Part shown: piece after piece, positions 25,101 to 38,200 of the stretch
How the letters are laid out: the number at the start of each line of letters is the position of its first letter
Position numbering within the stretch: the first letter of the stretch is position 1
Made by a program: the position numbers and the translations under genes
From: Lactifluus volemus
Taxonomy: Eukaryota; Basidiomycota; Agaricomycetes; Russulales; Russulaceae
DNA: 64,000 bases
Reading direction: 5' to 3'
Assembly: GCA_022376515.1 (NCBI GenBank)
Contig: WTXI01000022.1
Location: 310,001 to 374,000, forward strand
The notes under the pieces: model-generated
Seen by the model: the letters and a program-made list of their open reading frames with translations, nothing else
Database searches by the model: none
What the model was told of the DNA's origin: nothing

Positions 25101-27644
25101 GTCTGGGCTTTATCCGTCTTGAAGTATTCTTTGAGAACTTCTTCATATAAATTATCCAACAGACCTTCTCCGTCGTGGCCTCGCAAATGTCCAATAGGCG
25201 CTGTACGCACTTTTTCATCGTAAGGCCGATACTAGCGGGGCCATTGATGAACCCGCAGGCAACGGTTGCCCATTGAAATACGCCCTCTGCGGCCTTTGCT
25301 AGTTCGACGCCATAGACTTCGAACACGTCCGGAGGGAGCTCCTTCTGAAGATACAGGCCAATATCTTGTTCTGTCTTGGAGGCCAGTTTGGGGTCATCCA
25401 TGTAGAGGGTATCGAAGGATGTCGCGTTGGCGAACACAGGTTCGATACCATGCTCTGGCCTTGAGGTGACAAGTACGCGGAATGATGATGGGAGGTCTAC
25501 CAAACGTTTCGCAAGAAATGTGTGTAGCCCGCTCTTGCCGATCGCATCCCCACTCTCATCCAAAGCGTCGATAATAATGAGAATTGGGCCAGAAAGTGGT
25601 GAATTCAAGTTCTTGAGCGGTTCGAGAAGGAGGCGTTCAAAAAGCGTACGATGGTCTCGGCTACTGCGAAGAGACGAATTATCCTGAATAACCCTTCCGA
25701 GGGCGAGTTTGAACGTGAAATTCCGATCGGAGAGATCACGCGCAAGAGTTGTGAAGAGCTTGTAAGCATCGTGTTTGGAACCCTCCTTGCGCAGAAAGGT
25801 GAAGTAAGAGCCGAGACACTTGTTCTCAAAATGACGGGCAATCTCATGTGCAATCGAAGACTTTCCCGTGCCTGCTTGGCCGAAAAGAACGAGCGCATGT
25901 TTCGATTTCTTATTCTCGACCCACTTGTGAATGTGATCCAAGAATGCTTCTCGTGTGCCTGGAAGACAACGCTTATCATCCCCAAATCGCCAGCCTCCTT
26001 TATACGGCAATTCTCTGATCACTGCGCTTAATTCTGTGTGCCCTTCGTGAGACCGACGATCCGAAGATTTCGTGATATCCCAATTACTCACCAGCTTCTA
26101 GAACAGAAACCTCAGTGACGATAGCAGCACGGGAAAGGAAGTTGTCTCGCAGTCGGAAGAGGCTGGTGCGGTACTGATCAATTTTTTCATCAACACCCCC
26201 GAAAGTATTCCTCAAAGTCCGATTCACTGCAAATCATATGGTTATCATTAATGACTGGCAAGAGATATCAAGACGACGTACCGACGTGGATATCCTCTGC
26301 ATACGACATGATAAATGTGGCACATTCGGAGACACACTCCAGCATCTCGTCCAGGATTTTTGCCTGCGTTGATGCTGGCTTCAAATTCCTCAAAATGTCC
26401 GCCTCATTTGCAATCTCAAATGCATCCCGGATCGCCTGGAGGAGTGTTCTGATGTTGTCGTCACGCTCAAACTGGTGTAGCAAAGTCTGGTCGTGAAATG
26501 AAAAGAGAGTGAATATTACACATCTTCCGACAAGGCAAAGAGACATACCTCAGGAATCTTTGAGAGCATCTCCCATGCCAACTTTGCGTGGGGAAGTAGC
26601 TGAAGAGCGGAAGTTAGCTCAGAGAACGATAGGCAAACAACGATGTCAGGCATACTGTTACGATTGGACCGACGTGGTCCATCAATTGCTTGATAACACG
26701 AACAGCACTCTTCCATGTTTTCACGGCCTCCATAGCCTCCTCAGCGGAATCGAGCGCATGGGACATATCTGTCCGGGTGTCCGCCGCTGGTCCAATAGGA
26801 GTACTGCCCTCAAGGTCACCTGTCCGGGATGAAGATAGAGGGGCGGCAACTCCCGTGGATTGCGTGTTTTCAAGGTTGGAATGGCGCTCAGCACCTCTTT
26901 CAGCAGCACTAGCATCAAGGCTGGCCGTTTCAGGGCTCGTGTCGGCTGCCGTGGCCGGGGAGGAGCCCACATCTGGTGACATGGCCATCGTTAAAGAGAG
27001 AGTGACAAGCTCCGATGAGTTTCTAGTATGTCCGTCGACCTTGCCGAAAACAATATCAAGTTCTACATGTAGGACGCTCAGTCAGACGCATGTGTAAGGA
27101 TTCTGAGTAATAGACGAACCGCGTCCAGGTTCACAGGCTATTTCCTGCCTCCCAACAAGAATGTCTTTCTGGGTGGTCATTTCCGCATAGAGAGATACAG
27201 CGATGCGGGAAAGTGGTTGTATCGCGCTGCAAGAGCTTAGTTGTGCATAAGGAAAAAGAATATGAGATTTCCCACAATAAGTCTATGCTCTCGTTCCATT
27301 CCACGCGTTGGGCTATGCTCCGCACAGATCGGGTCCGCGTTGTTCTCTCCCCGTAGATAATAGTAGCGTAGAATCGTCTTTTCTTTCCAAGAAAGGTCTT
27401 GAGACGGGGAAGGTTTTTTGCTCGAAGGACTGACAGGGGAAAGAGGATTAGTACTCCTCAACGGGGTCGTAAAGATACGTACCAGTGACCTGGAGTGAAA
27501 CTGAGGTCGGTTGCGTTTCCGAGTCACTGAGCTGAGCGCTATCGAGATGCCCGTTTGCAGGGTGTTGAGGACTTGGTCTGTAGTAATAGTTAATAGCGGG
27601 AGACATCGGAGAGTATCGAGTTTGACGTACGAGTTGGAGGCCAT
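22188..27644 (-). pseudogene. NLR-like C2-NACHT-WD40 gene, copy C, one frameshift
   Basis: Same exon plan as copy B. It starts at MASNS (27644), followed by C2-like exons (VLRAKNLPRLKTFLGKKRR), the linker motif LLPHAKLAWEMLSKIPE, the NACHT exon and a fully open WD40 exon with 14 repeats. The only break I find is near 25191, inside the NACHT exon, where one base of a CCC (CCG in E) run is missing relative to B, D and E. It splits the exon into two overlapping frames (one ending KKCVQRLLDICEATTEK, the other resuming GHDGEGLLDNLYEE). It could be a young pseudogene or an assembly error. It is closest to copy D over the C2 and linker exons and the upstream region. The tenth repeat is irregular (IGQKW). 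Confidence 0.8.
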
Positions 27645-29209
27645 CTGGAAGTGTTTGTAGATTCCAGTACAGCCGGGGCAAGGGGAATTGTGGGATTGAG
27701 CCTTGGGAACAAATAACAAACAAAGTCACAACAACGGAACGCAGCTTGGCGGGTTCCTGACGTCCACTGTGAGAGCCCCGGTGATCGTCTTATTTATTTT
27801 CAATAAGTGCTTTACTGTATCCAGTAGAATCGAGGTCGGAGATCTGCTATCGTGCTGTTACAGGTACGGGTGGGGAGACATACAATGGGGAATCCGTTCG
27901 TCTGAGACTTGGAACGTATCCTCTGAGTAGGTTAAGGAATCGCCGTCGGAGTTGTCACAGATGGATCTCAGTGATTTTGTCCCCATGGGCGCTTTCTTCA
28001 TCGATGTCTCACGTTGTAATTTACCTTATTATAATTCTGATCCCTGATCCCTTCATCGGCACCAGAAGCCATTCTATGTCGGTGCCTGCACCTTAACTCA
28101 AGAACCCCATTAGTGGCCTTGGTGACCAACTCTCAAGAACTAGACCAGCGCAGGAGGGTATTGAATCAGAAGGGACGGCAGCGGCAATGTTCGCTGCTCT
28201 TCATAGCACAACTATCAGGACTTGTATACATTTCGGGTTTATGATGTAACGTAATTAATCTGTCGAGACGGAGAGCGAGAGCAAGACTACGGGCCATAAC
28301 ACATCCGACAATATAGGTCGAAGAGTAAGTAGGGGCCGCCAAGATGGCCAGGCAAGAAAGAGCACAAAGCTCTCTCGAAATGATATAACCATACAAGTGC
28401 GAGCTGAGACAGAATCTCTGCGTTCTCTTCAAGAGAGAAACTAAAGGTGTAGATCATGATTTTAAAGTGGTGTGAAGTGTATCACGCGATCCAAATGCTA
28501 GGAACTAAAGACGAGGAGAACCAGGCAAGGAGTTACTGTACCCAGAAAACGAAGGAAGACTCGGGGCAAGATGATTATAAGACTGAAAGGGAGACAGAGA
28601 AACATCGCAGAAGCGACTGAATAAAAGAAAGCGTAGCACGAGGACGCATTCGCAGAGCGGCACCAGGCATAGTTGTGTCACGGCTGAGATGGAGTGGGAA
28701 AGGGTGGAGCCTGCGGTGTCCGTCTTGCGTAATTGAAATTATCAAAGAGGCCTGCGAGACGTTGCCACGGACAACCCGCGGTGTTGTGGAGCATTGATTA
28801 GTAATACTTTCCCACTACACAAAGGATAGTCAGCGGTAACAAAAAAAATGATATCATACCACGTGATGGTAACGGTCACAGATACGTTCCCACGCGTCGG
28901 AGAACCCCGATATCACGCACTCACGAATGTGACTGTCACCGTGACGTCCCGACGTGCCCTCCTCCTTAGTTAGTTAGTCCCTCCCGCCCCCGTACATTAC
29001 CAATTATGGCTGGTATAATTCGTTGTTAGGAATATGATAGATTCACGGCGATGTTAAAAAAAAATTGTCCCTGGACGGAGCACGAAGGAATGAAATCTTG
29101 TTTGCAATGCAAGCCATTAACCTGGTAGTTGGTGCTCTGCAGAACAGATTGAAATTCATCTATTCACGACACGCATAAATAGGTGCTCATTCAACAACAT
29201 CGATAGGCA
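27645..29209. other. Upstream region of NLR C; no gene seen
   Basis: From the NLR C start to about 28745 the sequence closely parallels the region upstream of NLR D (56043-57445), except for a 349-bp MITE present only in the D copy. This makes 28745 the approximate right border of the duplicated block shared by C and D. From 28745 to 29209 I see only the presumed promoter of the following gene and a weak inverted repeat near 28870-28955. No supported open frame is present. Confidence 0.55.
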
Positions 29210-32200
29210 ATGCCTGTACCGCCTCTAAGCCCTCTCTCACCTCTCAGCGTACTCTCTTCTTCACCTGTTACTCCCGCTATGTCAAACGCTGGCACGCCCA
29301 ACACACCCCAGACTCCCTCTCGCAAGGTGTATAACCCTATCTTCAAGGAGTTGAAGAGGAGTCTTTGCAATGCAATGTTCATCGGGTCATTTGTGGGTGA
29401 AGGCCTTCCGCTGAAGCCAGTCCCATAGTAAGTCCAAGTTATCTTCCTACATGTGCATATGTACTTACACTTCAATACTACAGCCCTGAGGAGCCCAGTG
29501 GCGAGCGCGTCGCTGTGCATGATCTCAGCGCATACCACCAGAGGCGTTGTTGGGATATGCCGATGTGCTTCTGTGGGCTTCTCACTGGTAAAGACCATCC
29601 TGCCCGGTTTCATGTGCCGAAGTCTCTTCAGAGCCCCAACTACGGACGCCCTAGCATTATGTGTTCTACCTCGAGCTGCTCATACTGGGGTGAGCTATTG
29701 TACAAGCCATTTGACCACTTCACTTACATTCTTTCCCAACAGTTGACTTGGAGAAGTTCATATTAGCGAATCCTAATATGCCGCGATGCATCTATCCTCT
29801 TCGAGATGGTAAGTACAATCATCACAAATTAAGTATCTCACCAGATGATGCCTTTAGGGCTACGCTTGACTGCAAAGCAACTGTTGGGCTCACCTGATCC
29901 AGATGGGGAAGATCCCTACCCATGCGAAACACCTAGAAAGAATGGTCAGTGACAATTATACTTACAGTGGATCATCTCTAATCACACCCGTTGTTACGGT
30001 TATGCGGGCCGTCCGGCCCATTCCTTACTATTTTCCGTCTATTTTTCGACTTGTGTTATGACCTAGGATCCCTTTCCCTGGCCAGCCCCCTCTGTGTGAC
30101 TTCTAGGGGCTGTGCATCGCCGTTTTGGATGTGTACTTGACTCAGGGATTGTTATGGACTGACACGTGCCTGCTGACTCATACCATACATTTTCGGACTG
30201 ATGACTCACTTCTGATGACTCCCTTGCTTATGCGGATGGACTGCCGATCGCCTTGTTTCAGATCGCTTACTTATTTCTCTCACGATACAGCCTTACACAG
30301 CACCGTACAGCCTCAAGCAACAGCCACATGCACAGGATGACTCGCTGATTCCTGAAACATGTTTCAAACCCTGAAAGCTGTACGAAGGTCACAGCCCTTA
30401 CAGCTGTGTACATAGCCTCGTTCTTCTCTATATAAACCCTGTACTATCTACCCTAGAGACCTTAAGTCTCAGTTTTGTTTCGCAATCCAAGTCTTCTATC
30501 TATTAGAACCTTGCTTGCCTAGAAGCATCAGACCTGAGAGAACCCTCTTGACATCACACTCTTCGACTTCTTGACACTTTGGTCTTATTTCTAAGCCCAA
30601 AAGCCCTTGACCTCTGAAACGCTCTTGACTTAGTCGTTTACTAAGTCTCGTCTTTATCGAACCTTTGATCTTGACTTGCACGTCTTGCAAGTCTAGTTCT
30701 TGACTTCACGAACGAACGTACACTTCGTACAAAGGTCCCACTTGGAACCTTAACACAAACTGAGACTTCTACTCTCACATTTTTGAACGAACGAACGAAC
30801 CATGTCAGACAGCTCTAGAGGCAGTCCATATGGTAGATTCACCGCGTTAGCCGAAGAATCTCCTGAACAAAGTCGCCCTACACAAGGTGATGACGAAGAA
30901 GACGAAATCCTAGCGCAGGCCGCTGGGACTAGACTCCGCGCCCACTCTGACACCCCGGTGGTCACAATTGAACAAGCACTTGAACAAGCGAGACCACCAG
31001 CGACACCTTCTAACTCTGAAAGTGGCGAGGAACCGAACTACAATGTAGCTTTGGACCTTCTACCCGAAAGTCCTACTGATGAACAGCTTGAGCAAATGAA
31101 GAAAATATTTGCTAAGCAACCGACGCCCGAACCAATACCTGACCCGAACGCCCCGCTCACCCCTAAAGAACTCCTCGCTCTGAATACTATTTTTAAATCC
31201 AAAGCCCCGGTTTCCACGAGCACCTCACCTATTCAATCCCTTGCAGCACGAGCTTTTCATGCAGCTGCACAAGGAGTTGCAGGATACGCCCTACTCCCTC
31301 CCTTTCAAATCGCCTCAGCAACCGCTACAGTAGCACCTACCGCTTCAGCCCTCTTTTCCCAGCCTAAAGGAAAAAGTAAGAAAGCTTCCACCACGGCAAG
31401 TGGCAGTGGAGCAATCTTCAACAGTGGCGGAGGAGGAGGTGGTACTCCTGGAGGCAGCGGAGGAGGTGGAGGAGCACCCGGCAGTCCTGGTGGAGGAGGA
31501 GGAGGTGGCGGTGGTGGCGGCGGTGGAGGAGGTGGAGCAGCAGCAGCTCCCCTTCAGCAAGGCCAAGGCTTTGCTCAAATCCCCGCTGCTGGAGGAGGGT
31601 TGATGGGGATTCCCCCAAAACCCTTTGATGAAAATAGATCGCGATCGAAACGATTCATGGAGATCTTCGAAAATTACCGAAGATTAAACCAAGGAAACCC
31701 CGGAATGTCGAACCCTGCAAACCGAATCCTCATGTTTACTACGTTTATGTCTGGACCACGTTGCGAAGGCTGGGCCCAAGCACGTCTTAACTCCCTGGGA
31801 GGGTACCTAGACCGTGGAGGAGACCCCAATGACCTAGATCTTTGGATTGGTTTCAAACAAAGGTTCCTCGAAGATTTCCGAGATGCCGCTGCAAAAGAAG
31901 ATGCCCTCACAAAGTTTGCAAAACTTCGGATGGTCGGAGACGAACTAGACGATTACACTACTTCGTTCAATGACCTTCTCGAAGAAGCAGGCTTTGAAGC
32001 TGACGCTCAAGGGACTATCATTCAGTATCGCGCTGGTCTCAAAGAAGCCCTTCACATGACTATCATGAACCGTGAATGGCCGAGACCAGAAACCCTTGCG
32101 GAATGGCAGGAGGCAGCACGTAAACACTCGGCCGCATGGACGGAACAAAAATTGTTCAAGGAAATGCATGGTGGCGGGTCACTAGGACGCATTACTCAAC

Positions 32201-35200
32201 TACTTGGCAATGTGCGAGGACAACAACAGCAACGCCGTCCTCAACAGCCACCACGCCCAGCCCCACGTCCACAACGTGATGCCGACGCTATGGATGTAGA
32301 CGTCACTACTACCCAAAACAACCGTACCCCTGACCCTGACCGCGAACGCCTCATACGCGAAGGACGTTGCTTCTATTGCAAAGAACAGGGACATCTCTCG
32401 AGAGAATGCCCTGTTAAGAAGAAACGAAACACCAATGCCGCCGGCGCCACACGTGTTTGTGTTACCGAAACATCCGAAGTAACGGCAACCAACACCCCTA
32501 CTTCTTCTAAACCAACAAATGAAGAAATCGCTAAAGCCCTCAAAGCCATGTCTGACGAAGAACGCGGCAAGCTTGCCGAAACCCTTTCCCAAGATCCATC
32601 TTTTTAAAGGGCTCTGATCTCGCCGCCTGGATCCGAGCCTTAGTACCGAATAGCTTGTATTTAAATGCCATTTCATCAATGGAAGTCCCTATTATCTATT
32701 CAAGCTATAACGGCGGAACGAAAGAAGACAAAGCGCTTGTTGACAGTGGCGCTACCAGTAATTTCATCGATCATCGAACAGCGGAAAGATGGCAACTCGG
32801 GACAAAAGATCTAGACAAACCAATCCAGATCTTTAACGTCGATGGCACGGAAAACAAATTAGGACGAGTCACAAAGTTTTCTACATTACGTATCCGTATG
32901 GGAAAACTAGAAGAGTTACAAAACTTCTTCATCACAGACCTAGGCATGGATCACGTCATCCTTGGATATCCATGGCTAGAGACGTTCAATCCACGACTCA
33001 ACTGGAAAAACCGAACCTTAGACGATGAAAACCCGAAGATTTGCCTTGAGTCCCAATATTACCACGCAGCAGTTGCCCTCAAAGAAAAAGCTCGGGCTTT
33101 ACTCGCACGAGCTTTAGAACCTGCTGGAAAATCCCAAGAATGGGCTATTGCAGATACTGAACGACGTACGGCCTCGAGCGCTGCTGTTCAAGGAATACCC
33201 CTTGAATACCAACGTCACGCCTTCATCTTTGACGAAGAAGCAGCAAAACGCTTCCCTCCTAGCCGAGGAAAATTCGACATGGAGATAAAGTTAAAGCCAG
33301 ACGCACCTGACATCATCAACTGCAAAGTCTATCCGTTGACTGAAGAGGGAAAGGAAATTACAAAGAAATTTCTCAAAGAACATCAGGAAAAAGGCTATAT
33401 CGAGCAAACGGATTCCCCTTGGTCTTCACCATGGTTTCTTATCCCTAAAGCAGATGGAAGTTCTAGACCGGTCCAAGATTATCGACGCGTCAATGAACAT
33501 ACTATTCCTGACGTCTACCCTCTTCCCCGCATCGAAAACCTTTTAGAACAACTCCATGGCATGCGGTATTTTACTACCCTTGACATCCGATGGGGGTACC
33601 ATAATATCCGCATCAAAGATGAAGACCAATGGAAAGCCACCTTCAAAACTCCCTATGGTCTTTTTAAGCCTAAAGTAATGTTCTTCGGACTACGGAATTC
33701 ACCAGCGGTCTTCCAAAGGTTCATGGATGCCGCTTTTGCCGACCTTGTCAACAAATATCCAGGATGTATCCTAATCTATATGGACGACGTCCTCATTTGC
33801 TCCGACAATCTAAAAGAACTTCGAGAAATCACTCATGCAGTTCTCACACGTGCTCGCGAACTCTCCTTGTTCTTCAAAGCGTCAAAATGTCACTTTGAGA
33901 AAGAACAAAAATGGCCTTGCCAATTGGCCCACTGTCCTTACAAAAGTAGAGGACGTCAGAAGTACCCTTGGCGTCCTTGGCTTTCAACGACCCTTCATCC
34001 GTGGCTTTGCCGACATTGCGCGTCCCATTACTGCACTTCTAAAGAAGGGGGTGAAGTTCAACTGGACCGATGAGTGCAGTAATGCCCTAAAAATTTTACT
34101 TCAACGTGTACAAGAAGACCCAGTCCTGTACCGACCCGACTACTCGAAACCCTTTGAACTTGAAGTAGACGCCTCCCAATATGCCACTGGAGCAGTCTTA
34201 CTTCAAAGAGACAAAGATAACAAACCAAGAGCAGTCGGTTATGACTCACATACCTTCAACGCTGCAGAAAGAAATTATCCAGTTTACGACCGCGAACTCC
34301 TAGCAGTCGTTAGAGGACTCCTTCGTTGGGAACATGTGTTATTATCCTCACCCTTCCCAATTAAAGTATACACCGACCACAACAATCTTCGATTCTATCG
34401 CTCACCACGCAACATCGCGCGAAGAGTAGCGCGCTATCTGAGCAAATTAGCAGAGTTTAATTTCGAACTCATTCACAAACCTGGTGCCACGAATCGTGCT
34501 GACGCCTTGTCACGACATCCCGCCATTCCCAAGGGCGACGACGACAATGAAAACGTTGTGGTGTTACCTGACAAGCTCTTTGTTCAAGCAATGGAACTCC
34601 ACTCCATTGAAGAACGTGTCTGGCTAGCACAAAAAGAAAACAACGACCTCATGAAACAATGGGCCGAAGAACATCAGCTAGAGCAAGATCACAAAGGACA
34701 GTGGTGGAAAGCGGACGCTCCGGTGGTCCCTGAAGACGACCAACTAAAGAAAGATATACTCTGGCGTTATCATGACCATCAGCTCGCTGGCCATCCAGGC
34801 ATCGCTAACACCATGATAGAAGTCTTCCATAACTTCTGGTGGCCTGGACTCAAACAATATGTCACACAATACGTCAAGGGATGCGCCACATGCCAGTCAA
34901 CGAAACCCCTTACCCATCGCCCAAAACCCCCTATTGCTCCCATCGAACCACGGGAACAAGAAGCCTCCAATGTTCCTTTCCAAGTCGTGGCGATGGACCT
35001 TATCACGGATCTTCCCGAGTCACATGGATATGATTCCATCCTCACAATTGTCGATCACGATTGCACTAAAGCTGCCGTCTTCTTACCGTGTACGAAAAGG
35101 ATCACCACAGAAGAAGTTATCGACCTATACATCTCCAACGTTTTTCCGAACTACGGCATTCCCCGAAGAATCATCTCTGATAGAGATCCCCGCTTCACAT

Positions 35201-38200
35201 CACACCTAGCCACGGGGCTCTGCCAGAAGCTCAAGATATCGCAAAATATCAGTACTGCCTATCACCCTCAAACAGATGGTCAATCGGAAAGGAGCAACCA
35301 ACGAGTAGAACAGTATCTCCATATCTACGGCAATGATTACATGAATGACTGGTCCACGCTTCTACCCATGGCCCAGTTCGTCCATAACTCATGGCCAAAC
35401 GTCACAACCGGATTTACCCCGTACGAACTTCTCATCGGATATACCCCTCTCATCGCAACCTCTCGGATCACAAGCCATCTACCCTATGTCAACAAAAGAT
35501 CCGAAGAACTCAAAAACATCCGAGAAAAAGCCCGATCAGCAATGAAACACGCACAAACCCTCCTTCACAAACGCACAGAACACAAAAAGGGTCAACGCCA
35601 TTACCGAAAATATGCCGTAGGAGAAAAAGTCTGGCTTGAAGGTACCAATCTCAAAATGACACACCTTAGCAGCAAGCTAGCCCCAAAATGCTACGGACCC
35701 TTTACAATCACCAAAGTCATATCACCGGTAGTTGTACGCCTCAAACTCCCAGATCGATGGCAGATTCATGATGTGTTTCACACATCACTGATCGCTCCCT
35801 ATACGGAAACACCCGAACATGGTCCAAACTTCGAACAGCCTCCACCGGAACTTGTAGACAGAGAAGAGGAGTACGAAGTAGAAGCTGTTCTAGGGTCCAG
35901 ACGTATCGGACCAAAGAACAAGACCAAACTCCAATATCTCCTAAAGTGGAAAGGCTATTCCGCCGCACACAACACATGGGAACCAGCTGAGAATGTTGAC
36001 GCTCCAGAACTACTCACAGCCTTTTACAAAGCCCAACCAAAAGCTATAAGAACCCTCTTGCTTCAGCAAGAAACGACATCACCAACTTTCATCCCCACTA
36101 CTACAGCTACCACCACCACACCACCTTTACCAAACTCCCTCACAATTCGCTATATGCAACATGTCCCAGCCCAATATGACCTACCCGCACCACGTCCCAT
36201 CCGCCCAATCCACCCGTCATCCCTCATCTACCAATCATCGTTCAACCTCTCCACCGTTTATCCCAGTGACCTATACACGGTGTCAGAGAAACCGATCCCC
36301 GACCCCCGTTCTCCCACCTTATACCCGCGAATCACGCCGGTCGACGACGCCCTTAGAGAATCGCTCTTCCAGGCCTGCGAATTCGCAGCATGGGCCATAC
36401 AGCAACCCAAACCGACGAGTTCGCTTTGGGACTACCTCACACCTACCTCCGACCACCCGCGGACCCCATTCCCCGTCCTTGCATCGCCAACGTGGCACGA
36501 GGACCTCCCCGATTTTGGTGGACTCCCGCGGAGCGACGCCGCCCCCTCCCCGCCAAACAACCAACTACCCTCCTTACCAAGCTCACCGGCCTCTGATGTC
36601 CGCAACTCGCCCGCCTCATCTGTCTCCCCTATCCAGGACGACGAACTCGGATGGGCATTTGATAATGATGGCAACATTGATGACGACGAGTGGCCAAGGA
36701 GTCCAATTCATGACAGCACGCATTCCCTTCACTGCAAGACTTGCATGGAACGGGTCGTCAATAGTAGCAGTGGAACCGCCGCTGATAGTGCCGCAGCCAG
36801 GATCACGCACACGCCCTATTGTGGTCGATGCAAACGACGCAACCCCGGACACCTCTACGTCGAGTGCCCCCTCCACGACTGGTGTGAGTGGTGCGCTGAC
36901 TATGGCCATCCAGGCCCTTCGTGTCATGAACCCCACCAGCAATGCAAGTTCGGAGACTCTTGTAGAGTCCCCTTAGAACACCCTCATTGGCATTGGACGT
37001 GCCCCTACACTGACGACAAGAAGGCTTACCTCTGGTATGGCCACGGTGTCGATCGCTCCACGTCTGGCTGGATCAATGCGGAGATGAGTGACTGGGACTA
37101 TACTGCTGACCGTGAGTGAACACAGGTGGGACTGCGCCTTAGACGGGGGATGGTGTTATGGACTGACACGTGCCTGCTGACTCATACCATACATTTTCGG
37201 ACTGATGACTCACTTCTGATGACTCCCTTGCTTATGCGGATGGACTGCCGATCGCCTTGTTTCAGATCGCTTACTTATTTCTCTCACGATACAGCCTTAC
37301 ACAGCACCGTACAGCCTCAAGCAACAGCCACATGCACAGGATGACTCGCTGATTCCTGAAACATGTTTCAAACCCTGAAAGCTGTACGAAGGTCACAGCC
37401 CTTACGGCTGTGTACATAGCCTCGTTCTTCTCTATATAAACCCTGTACTATCTACCCTAGAGACCTTAAGTCTCAGTTTTGTTTCGCAATCCAAGTCTTC
37501 TATCTATTAGAACCTTGCTTGCCTAGAAGCATCAGACCTGAGAGAACCCTCTTGACATCACACTCTTCGACTTCTTGACACTTTGGTCTTATTTCTAAGC
37601 CCAAAAGCCCTTGACCTCTGAAACGCTCTTGACTTAGTCGTTTACTAAGTCTTGTCTTTATCGAACCTTTGATCTTGACTTGCACGTCTTGCAAGTCTAG
37701 TTCTTGACTTCACGAACGAACGTACACTTCGTACAAAGGTCCCACTTGGAACCTTAACAGGGATCATGACTCAAATCTTGAGTCAGCATTCTTGACTCAG
37801 ATCTTGAGTCAGACGCACTGAGTCAGTTCTTGAGTCATCAGAACTGACTCAGGTCCTTAGTCAATAGTCTTGACTTCGCTACTGTACTGTGACCTTTGTA
37901 GGATAGTTGGCTGGCCCTCTGTACGCATAAATAGGGCCCTGTAGACGAGCTAAAGCCCCAGCTTCAGCTTCGTCTAGAATCGCAGCTCATTGTTCCCTGC
38001 TCACACTCGCATCGCATCTCCTCCTCTCTTCTTGTGAATCCCCTCTTTGTACCTTGATCCGGGTACTTCGCGCCACGATCAGACATCTGTGAATTTGTTC
38101 CATTTCCTTGAAACAAGTTCCCAGATGCCTGAACCCTAATACGAACGCGCTGAGAGAAGTAGTTCCCACTTCTCACACCGCGTCCGCCCTCGAACCTTAG

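Larger units (their letters stand above)
30150..37759 (+). mobile_element. Full-length Ty3/gypsy LTR retrotransposon with chromodomain (chromovirus)
   Basis: 7610 bp bounded by two 606-bp direct LTRs (30150-30755 and 37154-37759), each starting TGTTA and ending TAACA. A perfect 5-bp target-site duplication GGGAT flanks it (30145-30149 and 37760-37764). I found two mismatches between the LTRs by eye (near 30392 and 30650), so the insertion is young. Order of domains: gag with zinc knuckle, protease, reverse transcriptase, RNase H, integrase, chromodomain. This order with integrase after RT marks Ty3/gypsy. Pol carries an internal deletion in RT, so this copy is probably not autonomous. Confidence 0.93.

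Noticed and set aside
28860..28960. Possible hairpin (GGTAACGGTCAC / GTGACTGTCACC)
   Set aside because: About 10 of 12 bases match, with no further support; too weak to call an element.
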